Assembly (NCBI RefSeq): GCF_965204195.1
Contig: NZ_OZ241975.1
Location: 1,984,001-2,048,000, forward strand
Source of the DNA: Poriferisodalis sp965204195
GTDB lineage: Bacteria; Actinomycetota; Acidimicrobiia; Acidimicrobiales; Poriferisodalaceae
DNA length: 64,000 nucleotides
Reading direction: 5' to 3'
A program made the position numbers and the translations under genes. Under the pieces are notes generated by a model, which worked only from the letters and a program-made list of their open reading frames with translations, had not been told where the DNA came from and did no database searches. Below are positions 43,186-52,548 of this stretch, piece after piece; the first letter of the stretch is position 1; each line of letters begins with the position of its first letter.

Positions 43186-44280
43186 CTACCTGCCGTTCAT
43201 CGCATCGCAGATGATCTGCGGCATGATGAGCCGCCACATCGCCCCGGCCTCGTGATCGTTGCGGAAGTACCCACACCCACAGATCGGCATTTCGATCTTG
43301 TCCAGTTCGGTCTGCAGCGCGATTGCCATGTCGCGCATCTCATCTTCGATCTGTTCGATCTCGACATCCTGCGCCGTCTTGTACCGCTTCAGGAGGTCGT
43401 CACGTTTCTGCATGCGCTCTTCGAAGTCAGCTCGCCGGTGAGGGTTGGCGTAGGTCATCTGGTGCCGCTGCATGCGAGTCTGCTGCCCGTGCCAATGAGC
43501 GCCGAAACCCGTGGTGTAGTCCAACGCTCCGAGTGCTGTCTCGCCCAACGCCGCCGGTGGACAGATCAAGTAGGGCGAGCTGAAGAATCCGGACTCCCCT
43601 CGCACCTGCAACGTGAACGCGGTCTCCAAGGCGTTTTCCTCGACGGCAACTCTGATCTCCCCTACAGACCGATCAGGCTCAGGTACGCCGAACATCATCA
43701 CATTTGGTGCCAGCGGCATCATGTACTGCATCGGAGCCCCAGGCATCGGGCCACCCCACGTCTGTGCGTCGAACACAGGCACAGCACCCAACGTGGTGGG
43801 TTTAGCCAGCACGGAAAAGTCGATGCCGCACTTGTGGTACGTCTCCTGCGCGTACTCCCATCTTGCTTCGATCGTGGCTTCGGCTTCGGCCGTGTCGAGC
43901 GTCGTTCGCCCTGCCCGATACTGCTGCAGAGGTACCCACAGCGAACGAGCGTGATGGAGTGCCGCAAAATCAATCAGTGCCGTGAAGTTCGTTCCTTCGC
44001 CGAGGAGTCGCTCGGCGGCCTGTTGAGCGGCCTCCGCGTCGTCGGTGTGGGCTTGGAGCTCCGCCACCAGCGCCTCGACTAAAGAGCTTGCTGGATTCTC
44101 AATCCTGTTCCAGCGCTCCTCCTGGTCCAACGACCACCCTGACTTCACCTTGTGCAAACCCTTGTAGGGCACCGTGGCACTGCCGCGGTGGTGCAAGCAG
44201 ATCACGCCGACGTCGCCGACGTGGTCGGCCCACTGCTTGATCAGGCACCGACTGATGTAGTGCTGATCCTGACCGCTCAT
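43186..44280 (-). CDS. DUF4238 domain protein
   Basis: This 364-residue protein begins with DQHYISRCLIKQWAD, the conserved HYxxxxLxxxF/W start of DUF4238. It includes an internal HHARSLWVPL segment and the FGVPEPDRSVGEIR block typical of the family's middle. The C-terminus has a Cys-His pair (ICGCGYFRNDHEAG) that may bind metal. No function has been established for DUF4238; members are common in islands with defence and mobile genes, as here. It heads a two-gene unit with the 99-residue gene. Confidence 0.7.
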   Translation of the reverse strand: MSGQDQHYISRCLIKQWADHVGDVGVICLHHRGSATVPYKGLHKVKSGWSLDQEERWNRIENPASSLVEALVAELQAHTDDAEAAQQAAERLLGEGTNFTALIDFAALHHARSLWVPLQQYRAGRTTLDTAEAEATIEARWEYAQETYHKCGIDFSVLAKPTTLGAVPVFDAQTWGGPMPGAPMQYMMPLAPNVMMFGVPEPDRSVGEIRVAVEENALETAFTLQVRGESGFFSSPYLICPPAALGETALGALDYTTGFGAHWHGQQTRMQRHQMTYANPHRRADFEERMQKRDDLLKRYKTAQDVEIEQIEDEMRDMAIALQTELDKIEMPICGCGYFRNDHEAGAMWRLIMPQIICDAMNGR

Positions 44281-44651
44281 GCAGTTCTGCCTTCCCTGGG
44301 GCGCGGGAGGGTAACGGCGTCACGTAGTCGATGGCCGGATGCACCGTTACCAGTCGGAACGACGCACCTGAAGCCGCTGTTTCACGTGGCCGTTACGTCG
44401 CACATGACGCCCAGACACAGGCTTCGGAAACAGCCTCTGATCTGTGGATTCGCTGCGGTACATCCGGCAGCCTCATGGAGGCGCCTTCCAGATCCGGATC
44501 AAGCGCGTTCCAGATTCGGCGAGAACGCGTTCCACACTGCTGTGAGGCACCCTTCTGACCAGGGGTTTTGCCTATTCGCGCCAGCCCCGAATTCGGTCTC
44601 GAACCCTCTGTGGCAAGGGCTTGGCTCGAACGTGTTGCGCGGCAGCGGCTG
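44281..44651. other. Gene-poor stretch with shared element
   Basis: This 371-bp gap contains copy B of the shared element and no convincing gene or tRNA. Confidence 0.5.
44481..44590. repeat. Element shared with 26762-26830, copy B
   Basis: About three tandem units of 22-23 bp with the core GCGCGTTCCAGATTCGG start at 44481, followed by the block 44547-44590 that aligns with 26786-26830. The CTGACCAGG stem-loop differs from copy A but is still paired. It may be a relic insertion-sequence end; with copy A it brackets most of the accessory island. Confidence 0.5.
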
Positions 44652-45506
44652 CTAGCCCCTGGTTTGCGGCGGGCCCGGTGAGTCTGCGGCGGCTTCGCAG
44701 GCTGGTGAGGCCCGGCTGCTGTCGTCAAAGCACCAGGGTTGCCATCCCCGGATAACCCACATGTCGTACGCAACCTGCAGGTTGATCTCCGGTTGTAGCC
44801 ATGGATCGCATGGAGAAGATGGTCGACGACCTGTACGTCGCCCTTCCTCCTTGGCATGGAAGCACCACTGCGCGGCCGGTGTAGCCGTGGTGATGCCGTC
44901 ACAGCGCAGTTCTGGTGCGGTGATGTCGTCGGGCAGGTGCGCAACGTTGGGAAGTCGATCGATGCCTTTGCCGGCCCAGCACGTTGCGTTGAGCTGGAGG
45001 AGGCCCCAGTCGTTGGTGACGGAGACCAAACGTTCGGTGCAGCGCGATTCTCGCCACATCAAGGCGAGGACTACGTCGGGGTCCCAATCCCCCATCTCTT
45101 GAACCTGAGATCGGTAGCGGTCACATGCCAACGACACTCCTGGCGCGACCGTGCGGCGGAACTGCTGACTCGGTTCGACGAGTTCATATGCGGTCGCGAT
45201 GGGCGACGCGGGCAGATTCGGATGCTCGACGACTGCGTTGTCTTCCACTCCCTCCCTGCGTGGCGACGCCAGCTCGGAACTGGCTTCGATGATGACCGGC
45301 GGTGCTGTCAGCGGGCTGCGTAGGGCCGTCGAGACTGAATCTGCTGATGACAGCGTCGAGCGTTGCGCGGATGGACTCGCCGGGGGCGACGTGGTGCCCG
45401 TCTCCGGTGAGTTGGCGGCAGCCAAGATCAATGCACCGGTGGCGACGGCCGATACACAGACCGTGGCCGTGGCGATGCGTTTGAGATGTCGTAAGAGAGG
45501 GGACAT
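44652..45506 (-). CDS. Secreted lysozyme/transglycosylase-like protein
   Basis: This is a 284-residue protein. Basic residues and a hydrophobic stretch (about 10-32) form a signal peptide or anchor. A Ser/Pro/Thr-rich linker follows, then an SLT/lysozyme-like domain from about 125: WDPDVVLALMWRESRC, with Glu153 as the likely catalytic acid, and VTNDWGLLQLNATCW. Several Cys (128, 156 and others near 190-235) probably form disulphides outside the cell. A role in peptidoglycan cleavage is predicted. It is divergent from the amidohydrolase gene. Confidence 0.75.
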   Translation of the reverse strand: MSPLLRHLKRIATATVCVSAVATGALILAAANSPETGTTSPPASPSAQRSTLSSADSVSTALRSPLTAPPVIIEASSELASPRREGVEDNAVVEHPNLPASPIATAYELVEPSQQFRRTVAPGVSLACDRYRSQVQEMGDWDPDVVLALMWRESRCTERLVSVTNDWGLLQLNATCWAGKGIDRLPNVAHLPDDITAPELRCDGITTATPAAQWCFHAKEEGRRTGRRPSSPCDPWLQPEINLQVAYDMWVIRGWQPWCFDDSSRASPACEAAADSPGPPQTRG

Positions 45507-45611
45507 TGCCTTGGGGGGGTCGGCAAACGAGGCGGGAGCCTATGGCTTGGCACTCGCTGAGAGCTGTCAGCGTCCCGGCAGGCCTGGAGCGGGACGGGTA
45601 GCGTGAAGAGA

Positions 45612-45644
45612 CGGTTGCACGGGCGCTGGGCTCGGTTGCAACCG
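45612..45644. promoter_or_regulatory. CGGTTGCA repeats upstream of the amidohydrolase gene
   Basis: CGGTTGCA occurs at 45612-45619 and again at 45633, where it is part of the perfect 12-bp palindrome CGGTTGCAACCG (45633-45644). The two copies start 21 bp apart, two helical turns, on the same DNA face. It lies in the 176-bp divergent region between the transglycosylase-like and amidohydrolase genes and is a candidate operator. Confidence 0.4.
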
Positions 45645-45682
45645 GCGCGGTCAGATCACGCCGAGCAGTACGGGGGCATGCC

Positions 45683-47419
45683 ATGAGCGCTGAGTTCGAC
45701 ATTCACATCAAGGGCGGGATGGTCGTCGACGGCACACGAGTGCCTCGCTACAAGGGCGACGTCTGGATCCGCGACGGCAAGGTCGCCCAGCTCGGCGGCC
45801 GCCCGCAGGGCACGGCCGAACGCGAGATCGACGCCGTCGGCAAGATCGTGGCGCCCGGTTTCGTCGACCTGCACACCCACTACGACGCCCAGATTCGCTG
45901 GGATCCGTGGTGCACCATCTCGGGCTACCACGGGGTGACCTCGGTGGTACTCGGCAATTGCGGGTTCGGCTTCGCCCCCGTCAAGCCCGAGTTTCGCGAC
46001 CGTTCCATGCTCACCATGACCCGTACTGAGGCGATCCCCTATGAGTCGATGCGGCTGGGCATGGACTGGGACTGGGAGACCATCCCCGAGTATCTCGACT
46101 CGCTGGAACGTGCTCCCAAGGGCGTCAACGTCATCCAGTACATGCCGACGGCGTCGCTCATGACCTACGTCATGGGCCTCGACAAGGCCAAGGCGGGCGA
46201 GCCGGCTTCCGAAGCCGAGCGCAAGGAGATGGCCCGCCTCCTGCACGAGGGCATGGATGCGGGGCTCTGCGGCTTTTCCATCCAGCGTCTCGGCCCAGAC
46301 AGCGTGCAGGCCGACTTCGACGGCTCCCCCATGGTCACCGACATCATGTGCGACGAGGACATCCTGAACCTGGCGCGTGTGCTGGCCGAGCGGGACGAGG
46401 GCTTCATCCAGATCACCCAAGGCACCGGCGACATCCGGGCCGACATCAAGTTCCTCGAGGTGCTTGCGGGCGCCGCCCAGCGGCCGATCCTGCACAACGT
46501 GGTAGCACCCGCCCGCAAGGACCCCGAGGTGCATCGCCGGCCGCTGCGCTGGATCGACAAGTGCTGGAACCAAGACCTGCCGATCTACGCACAGTGCGGC
46601 ACCGGGCGCGCAGGTTTCGCCTTCACGCTCGAGCACTGGAACCTCTACGACGCCTCCCCCGCCTGGCGTGCCGTCACCACGGGCTCCAAGGAGGAGAAGA
46701 TCGAAAAGATGTCCGATCCGGAGCTGCGCAAGGCGCTGGTGGACGAGGCTGAGGAAGCCGACCGCCGGCTGCAGGTGATCCAGGCAGGCGTGGGCGGCAA
46801 CCCCAAGGGCCTGGTCGTCCAGGGCGTCAACCGCCAGGCTGACATGCAGCAGTACGTGGGCCGCTCCGTCGGTGATCTCGCCGAAGAACAGGGCAAGCAC
46901 CCCGTCGAGGTCATGCTGGACCTGTCCCTGCAGGGCGATCTCAACGTGGAGTTCCTGGGGCCCGACAAGGGCTCGAACGCTGAGTTCATGGGCGAGATGA
47001 TGCAGTCGCCGTACGCCATCCCCGGCGTCTCCGACGGCGGCGCGCACACCAAGTTCTTCAGCGGCGGCTCCTACACCACCGACTTCCTGACGTGGCTGGT
47101 GCGCGACGAAGGCACCGTGACACTGGAGGAAGCGCACTACCGGCTCTCGGCGCTGGCGGCCCATGCTGCCGGCTTCAAGGACCGCGGCACGCTGCGTGAA
47201 GGCGCCGCCGCCGACGTGGTGGTCTACGACATGGAGGAGCTCGAAATCGATCCGCCGTGGATCGGCAACGTCGAGCACGACCTTCCGGGCGGCGAGTGGC
47301 GCCGGGTCCAGCGGGCCAAGGGCTACGACCAGATCATCGTCAACGGCGAGGTCACCTTCGAGTCCGGCGAATGCACCGGCGCAACCCCCGGCCGGCTGCT
47401 GCGCCACGGCCGCGGCTGA
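45683..47419 (+). CDS. N-acyl-D-amino-acid deacylase-like amidohydrolase
   Basis: This 578-residue member of the amidohydrolase-3 superfamily resembles D-aminoacylases and N-acyl-D-glutamate deacylases. Strand-1 metal ligands are His64 and His66 in VDLHTHYDAQ. The VVLGNCGFGFAPV segment holds the Cys ligand typical of this family, and the late Asp is in VSDGGAHTKF. The N- and C-terminal beta-sandwich parts are complete. It releases amino acids from N-acyl-D derivatives in characterised relatives; the substrate here is not known. The DsbA-like gene follows in the same direction after an intergenic repeat. Confidence 0.85.
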   Translation: MSAEFDIHIKGGMVVDGTRVPRYKGDVWIRDGKVAQLGGRPQGTAEREIDAVGKIVAPGFVDLHTHYDAQIRWDPWCTISGYHGVTSVVLGNCGFGFAPVKPEFRDRSMLTMTRTEAIPYESMRLGMDWDWETIPEYLDSLERAPKGVNVIQYMPTASLMTYVMGLDKAKAGEPASEAERKEMARLLHEGMDAGLCGFSIQRLGPDSVQADFDGSPMVTDIMCDEDILNLARVLAERDEGFIQITQGTGDIRADIKFLEVLAGAAQRPILHNVVAPARKDPEVHRRPLRWIDKCWNQDLPIYAQCGTGRAGFAFTLEHWNLYDASPAWRAVTTGSKEEKIEKMSDPELRKALVDEAEEADRRLQVIQAGVGGNPKGLVVQGVNRQADMQQYVGRSVGDLAEEQGKHPVEVMLDLSLQGDLNVEFLGPDKGSNAEFMGEMMQSPYAIPGVSDGGAHTKFFSGGSYTTDFLTWLVRDEGTVTLEEAHYRLSALAAHAAGFKDRGTLREGAAADVVVYDMEELEIDPPWIGNVEHDLPGGEWRRVQRAKGYDQIIVNGEVTFESGECTGATPGRLLRHGRG

Positions 47420-47437
47420 CAGAGGCTGAGCCGAAGA

Positions 47438-47500
47438 GCGAAGCCGTGGCCCGAGCGGCCCGTGAGCCCAATCACATGAGCATGGGGAACAAGAGCGGGA
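47438..47500. repeat. Dispersed intergenic repeat, copy B
   Basis: This matches copy A at 7218-7266: 30 identical bases at 47438-47467 and the block GAACAAGAGCGGGA at 47487-47500. It is immediately upstream of the DsbA-like gene. Confidence 0.7.
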
Positions 47501-47544
47501 AGCAATGGCGACGCGACGGGCATCTGCAGAAAGGACTGCGACAC

Positions 47545-48258
47545 ATGACTATCACTCCTGAGACCTACGACGGCCCCACCGAGGTCGACTTCCACTTCGA
47601 CGTGATGTGCCCCTGGGCATACCAGACGTCCATCTGGATGCGCGATGTCCGCGACCAGTTGGGGCTGACGGTGAACTGGAAGTTCTTCAGCCTCGAAGAG
47701 GTGAACCTGCGCGAGGGAAAGAAGCATCCCTGGGAGCGCGATTGGAGCTACGGCTGGTCGATGATGCGCATCGGGGCGATCCTGCGGCGCGAATCGATGG
47801 ACCTGCTCGACCAGTGGTACGCCGTGTCGGGCGAGGCCCTCCATGTCGACGGCAACCGTCCCCACAATCCCGACGTGGCCCGTCATCTGCTCGAACAGAT
47901 CGGGGCCGATCCCGGCATTGTCGAGCTCTCCATCGACGACCAGAGCACCCACGACGAGATCAAGGCCGAGCACCAGCGGGTCATCGACTCGGGCGGCTTC
48001 GGCGTGCCCACGCTGTACTTCGGCGACACGGCGATCTTCGGACCGGTGCTGCTCGACCCACCCACCGGGGACGCAGCGCTGCGCATGTGGGACCTAGTGC
48101 TCGGCTGGCTGGAGTTCCCGCACCTGTACGAGATCCAGCACATGCCGCGCGACGAGAAGAAGATCTTCGACACCTTCAGGCCGTACCTCGAGGCACGCGA
48201 CTGGGTGAGCATCAACCGCGGCAAGGAAGTCGGCTTCGAGCCTGCAGCAGCGGACTGA
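47545..48258 (+). CDS. DsbA-family thioredoxin-fold oxidoreductase
   Basis: This 237-residue protein has a thioredoxin fold with a helical insertion. The active-site position reads DVMCPWAYQ (Cys22-Pro-Trp24), a single-Cys version seen in DsbA-like and hydroxychromene-carboxylate isomerase-like proteins. The cis-Pro loop is GGFGVPTLYFG. Lacking a second Cys and a signal peptide, it is more likely a cytoplasmic glutathione/mycothiol-type transferase or isomerase than a disulphide-forming DsbA. ATG 47545 has AAAGGA upstream. Confidence 0.8.
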   Translation: MTITPETYDGPTEVDFHFDVMCPWAYQTSIWMRDVRDQLGLTVNWKFFSLEEVNLREGKKHPWERDWSYGWSMMRIGAILRRESMDLLDQWYAVSGEALHVDGNRPHNPDVARHLLEQIGADPGIVELSIDDQSTHDEIKAEHQRVIDSGGFGVPTLYFGDTAIFGPVLLDPPTGDAALRMWDLVLGWLEFPHLYEIQHMPRDEKKIFDTFRPYLEARDWVSINRGKEVGFEPAAAD

Positions 48259-48303
48259 TCCGATCGAGGCGGCGAGCGTGCATCGCGCGCCTCCCCAGCC
48301 CGG

Positions 48304-48726
48304 TCAGGGCGTCGTCGATTCCTCGTCGTCTGACGCGAGCAGGTCCCCTGCTGCGGCCAGCGCCCCGGCCATCGCTACGGCGCGCTGGTAGACGGCTTCG
48401 AAGTAGTGCTCCGCGGCTGCCTCGCGTCCGGCGAGCGGTGGTTTGCCGAGCGAGCGCACGGTCGACGTCGGATCCGTCGTGACCGAGATACGGCGCGTCT
48501 CGGTGAGAATGTCGGGCGGCTGATCGGGTCCAGCGTCTCCAGCGTCAGCGTTGGCCGATCCGTCTGCTGTTCCATTGGCCGCGGCATCAGGTTGTTCTGG
48601 CGGCGTCGTCGCGCCCGCAGCTCCATGCCAGAACGCTGCACTCGCCTCAGCGGCCTGCCGTTGCTGGACCTCAGCCCCGTCAATACGGCGGGTACGCGAC
48701 GTTTTGCGTCGACGACGATTGCTCAT
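48304..48726 (-). CDS. Hypothetical protein coupled to the SNF2 helicase
   Basis: This is a 140-residue protein with a very basic start (MSNRRRRKTSRTRR), a disordered Ala/Pro/Asp middle and a helical end (REAAAEHYFEAVYQRAVAMA). The start overlaps the helicase stop (48723-48726). It contains no SWIM zinc finger. It may be a helicase accessory subunit; function is unknown. Confidence 0.55.
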   Translation of the reverse strand: MSNRRRRKTSRTRRIDGAEVQQRQAAEASAAFWHGAAGATTPPEQPDAAANGTADGSANADAGDAGPDQPPDILTETRRISVTTDPTSTVRSLGKPPLAGREAAAEHYFEAVYQRAVAMAGALAAAGDLLASDDEESTTP

Positions 48727-51700
48727 GACGCACCTGCGCCTGCAGGCACCAGGTCTGCCACCGGGGGCGTGCTGGTGTCGATCCCGTTGGAATCGTCGGC
48801 GAGGAGTGCATCAGGATCGATGCCCAAGGCGTGCCGGAGTTGCTCAGCGTCGAGATCACCGATGGAGCTGGACTTCGGCAGCACCATGTCGGCGATGCGC
48901 CGCTTGCCGGCCACGACCTCCTCCACCCGTTCGTCCACCGTGCCCGGACAGACCAGGCGGTGGCAGATGACCGTGCGCGTCTGACCGATGCGCCATGCCC
49001 GGTCGCGAGCCTGGTCCTCGACAGCGGGATTCCACCAGCGGTCGTAGAGCACCACATGACTCGCCGCGGTCAGGTTCAAGCCGGTGCCGCCTGCCTTGAG
49101 CGAGAGCACCATCGCCCCGGGCCCGCCCCCGGACTGGAAGCGTCCCACCATCTGGTCGCGCGCCGAGCGACCCAGCCCGCCGTGGTAGCACTCGACATCG
49201 AGGTCGTGCCGCTTCGAGAGATAGCCCGCCAGACGCTCGCCCCAGGTGGCGAAATGCGTGAATACCAGCGCGCGCTCCCCCGCCGCGAACACCGACTCCA
49301 GGATCTCGTCGAGCCGGTCGAGCTTGCCGCTGCGCCCTTCGATCTCGTCGAAGATGTCGTCGGGCCGGTAGTTGAGCGGGTGATTGCAGATCTGCTTGAG
49401 GGCCGTGATGGCCGCCAGCACCGCGCCCTTGCGTCTCTCGCCGGCTTGCTCGCTCTCGGCGGTGTCGACGATGAGCTGATCGAGCACGGCTTGGTACAGA
49501 CCGATCTGCTCTGAGGTCATGGCGCAGTGCGCAATCTCGTCGATGCGGTCGGGCAGCTCGGCCGCGATCTGCGGTTCAGCCTTCGTGCGACGAAACACCA
49601 GCACGCCGTTCAGCGCATGAAGCGCCGACTCGGCGGCACCGCGGGCATCACCGGGTTGCTGGAGCTGCGCGATGAATTGCGGGCGGCCTCCCACGAGGCC
49701 GGGGTTGCAGAAGTCCATGATCGCCCACAGGTCGCCCAGCCCGTTCTCGATGGGGGTGCCGGTGAGCGCGACGCGGACGCGAGCGGAGAGGCGTCGCAGC
49801 TGCTTGGCCGTCTCGCTGTTGTGGTTCTTGATGACCTGCGCCTCGTCCACGACGATGCGGTCCCACGCCACCTCTTCGAGCGCATCGATGTCGCGCACGG
49901 CGGTGCCGTAAGTGGTGAACACCACATCGATCTGCCCGTTCTCGACTGAGCCGGCGCCATCGCGCAGCGCCTCGACCAGCTCTGCGGGCTCACGCCGGGC
50001 GGGGCCGTGATGAATGATCGTCGATAGCCCCGGTGTGAAGCGCGCCGCTTCGGCTGCCCAGTTGCTGACGACAGCAGGCGGCGCGATCACCAGCGCTGGA
50101 GCGCTGCGACGGTCGACGGCGATGCGCGCCAGCACCGTCGGCGTCTTGCCCAGGCCCATGTCCAAGGCGAGACAGCCGCCGAGGCCGGCTCCGTCCAGGA
50201 ATTCCAGCCACGCCAGTGCCTCAGCTTGGTAGTTGCGCAGTTCGCCGACAAAGCCGCCGGGCGTGCGGTCGGCGGCCGACGAGATCTCCGACGCAGAGCG
50301 CAGCAGGTCGGCCGCCCAGCCACTGCCGGAGATGGTGATGCCGCCGCGCACCGACGGGCCCTCGAGGCCCAGTACCTGGCGCAGCATCTGGGATCCGGTG
50401 AGGGCAGTGACCTCTGCGCGCTCGGCGAGCGCGGCGGCCGCCTCGGCGAGGTCGGCGTGATCCAGCGCGATCCACTGGCCCCGGTCGCGTACGAGCGGCC
50501 GTGCTTGGGAGGCCAGTTCATGAATCTGATCTGCGGTCAGCTCCACGTCTCCGAATACCGCTGTCCAGCTCACGGCGGTGAGCTGCTGCGCTCCCAGGGC
50601 GCTGTCGGCGTCCTCGGTGGCGGTGAGTCGGAGCGAGGGGGCCGGGCGATCGCGGGAGAGGTTCGGGACCTCGACCTTGAAGCCCGCGGACTGCAGTGCC
50701 GGCCCCGTCACCGACATGAGCTCCCATGCCTCGTCCTGACTGAGGATCACTTCGCCGCGCCGTTTGCCCCCGGGACGCATCAGCACCGGCAGCAGCCGTT
50801 CGAGGCGGGTGAGCTGATCGCGCACCTCGGTGCGATGCGAGCTGACGCCGCTCACCATCGCGACCTCGACGGGCTCGGTCACTCCTTCTGGGCTGGTGGC
50901 GAGCACCTCCATGTGCCATGCCCCGGCGTCGTCAGGCTCGTCCAACCGGACGACCAGCGATTGCCGGGCGGCACCAGTCACCGGCCTGGCCCACAGCTCG
51001 ACGCGCCGGGCCAGATCGGAGCCCTGAGTCGCCGAGCCGACAAAGCGGGTGCCGTCGAGATACGCCAGGAAAGCCTCGGCCATCTCTGCCCGGCTCCGAG
51101 GCTCGGGCGATGCCGCAGGAACATCGAGCCGCTTCGCAGCACTCGTCACAATCGCGTCGACCATGCCGGACAGGGCCGACTGCACCGTGGTGCGCGCCTC
51201 TGACTTGGGTTCGGGTGCGGCCACCGCACCTGGCAGGCAGTCGATGAGCGTCGCCAGTCGATCTGCTGGCGGCGAGGCCGGCTGCCACTGCACCGAGAAT
51301 TCCGCGGTGTCGGGCCGCTTGCGGTTGCGGCGCTTGCGGACTCGGTGGAGCCGGGGCACTGTTCGCCCTCCCGCCACCAGTTCCACCGCCGTCCTGGCCG
51401 CGGTTCGCAGCCAGAGCGTGCTGGCACCGAGCAGAAGGTCGCCATTCGGGCTGCTCTCGGCAGCATCGATCTGCTCGTTGCCGTGCAGGGATTCGTCGTC
51501 ACTGGCTGGATCGCTGCCGGCCAGCTCACCGGGAGAGCTCCCCGATGTGGGCGACGAGTCGGCCGAGCTGCTGGCCGCCGGACCGTGGAGGCCGACCAGC
51601 CAACCCAGGACGTCGCCGACATCCGCCACCAGTGCCTCGGCGCTCATCCCGCCCGGCAGCTTGATGTTCGGATGGGGGCGCCAGACGCTGTCTGGGGCTC

Positions 51701-52319
51701 CGGTGGCCACCAGGCGGTCCATGATCCGATCCGTGGGGTCGGGCTCGGTGCCGGCGCCTGCGGCCCACGCAACGATCCGGCCCGGTTGCCACGACAGCTG
51801 CAGTGCGGCCGGTTCGGGCAGCGGACCTGCTGCGGCATCGCCGGTGCCTGGATCCGAGGCTGCGTCATCGGGCGACTCGGTGGCATCGAGGCCCGTCAGG
51901 CGCTCATAGGCGGCGGCAAGCTCGGAGAAATCGGTTTCGAAGTCTCGCACGACTTGCCGACGGATCGGCCGGGGCAGCCGTCGGGCCCCTGACAGCGAGG
52001 ATTCCGTCTGGTCGAGCAGATCCAGAAGAACTCGTTCCCAGCGCAGCCGGTCGGTCTCCAGCGCGGCGACGTCGTCCTTTCCGGCGGTGCCTTGCGCCTC
52101 GGCCCAGACAAGACGCGCTATCTGGGACCAGCGCATCGTTGCGAGCGCAGAGACCGCCGCGCCATTGCGCCCTGTGCCGTTGGACCCGGTGGCGGAATCC
52201 GAGATGTCGCCGTTGCGAGCGATGTCATCGGCAGGCGCGAGCTGCTGAAGCGCCGGCGCGCCCCGGGTCGGAGTATGGGTCGGTGAGTCTTCGTCGCTCA
52301 TCGCGTCATGCAGGGGCAC
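48723..52319 (-). CDS. SNF2-family helicase with bacterial SNF2-associated N-terminal region
   Basis: This is a 1,198-residue protein. A long N-terminal part (about 1-700) matches the bacterial SNF2-associated arrangement. The RecA-like pair follows: Walker A DMGLGKTPTVL, the DEAQ box VVDEAQVIKN, GTPIENGLGDLW, and C-terminal motifs V-VI LSLKAGGTGLNL and DRAWRIGQT. It is predicted to translocate on double-stranded DNA. The usual partner with a SWIM zinc finger is not next to it; the small 140-residue gene is coupled instead. ATG 52301 is an alternative start. Confidence 0.9.
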   Translation of the reverse strand: MPLHDAMSDEDSPTHTPTRGAPALQQLAPADDIARNGDISDSATGSNGTGRNGAAVSALATMRWSQIARLVWAEAQGTAGKDDVAALETDRLRWERVLLDLLDQTESSLSGARRLPRPIRRQVVRDFETDFSELAAAYERLTGLDATESPDDAASDPGTGDAAAGPLPEPAALQLSWQPGRIVAWAAGAGTEPDPTDRIMDRLVATGAPDSVWRPHPNIKLPGGMSAEALVADVGDVLGWLVGLHGPAASSSADSSPTSGSSPGELAGSDPASDDESLHGNEQIDAAESSPNGDLLLGASTLWLRTAARTAVELVAGGRTVPRLHRVRKRRNRKRPDTAEFSVQWQPASPPADRLATLIDCLPGAVAAPEPKSEARTTVQSALSGMVDAIVTSAAKRLDVPAASPEPRSRAEMAEAFLAYLDGTRFVGSATQGSDLARRVELWARPVTGAARQSLVVRLDEPDDAGAWHMEVLATSPEGVTEPVEVAMVSGVSSHRTEVRDQLTRLERLLPVLMRPGGKRRGEVILSQDEAWELMSVTGPALQSAGFKVEVPNLSRDRPAPSLRLTATEDADSALGAQQLTAVSWTAVFGDVELTADQIHELASQARPLVRDRGQWIALDHADLAEAAAALAERAEVTALTGSQMLRQVLGLEGPSVRGGITISGSGWAADLLRSASEISSAADRTPGGFVGELRNYQAEALAWLEFLDGAGLGGCLALDMGLGKTPTVLARIAVDRRSAPALVIAPPAVVSNWAAEAARFTPGLSTIIHHGPARREPAELVEALRDGAGSVENGQIDVVFTTYGTAVRDIDALEEVAWDRIVVDEAQVIKNHNSETAKQLRRLSARVRVALTGTPIENGLGDLWAIMDFCNPGLVGGRPQFIAQLQQPGDARGAAESALHALNGVLVFRRTKAEPQIAAELPDRIDEIAHCAMTSEQIGLYQAVLDQLIVDTAESEQAGERRKGAVLAAITALKQICNHPLNYRPDDIFDEIEGRSGKLDRLDEILESVFAAGERALVFTHFATWGERLAGYLSKRHDLDVECYHGGLGRSARDQMVGRFQSGGGPGAMVLSLKAGGTGLNLTAASHVVLYDRWWNPAVEDQARDRAWRIGQTRTVICHRLVCPGTVDERVEEVVAGKRRIADMVLPKSSSIGDLDAEQLRHALGIDPDALLADDSNGIDTSTPPVADLVPAGAGAS

Positions 52320-52548
52320 GGGCAGGTGCGCTGCAGCGCCTGTCCGGACTGCGCTTGGGGCATGGCCCGAACCGTTGATGCAGGACCTGTTGCGGACACA
52401 GTCACCGTGGTCGGCACTGTGGCCCTGGTCCGCTGCCGAGACCGCACGACCGATGCATGGTCGCCGGTGTGCAGTCGCCGGCTACGCAGATCGAGGGTAC
52501 TGGACACGCATTGCATCGCAACGCGGTTGCTCGCTTACCCTGCGTCGG

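Noticed and set aside
44590..44640. tRNA-like T-arm (GGTTCGAGACC on the minus strand)
   Set aside because: The flanking bases cannot form a T-stem or acceptor stem, and no anticodon arm is found.
45507..45605. Riboswitch leader (c-di-AMP or SAM type) before the transglycosylase-like gene
   Set aside because: Short stems exist (CGCTGA/TCAGCG at 45555-45572), but the conserved core sequences of those classes are not present.
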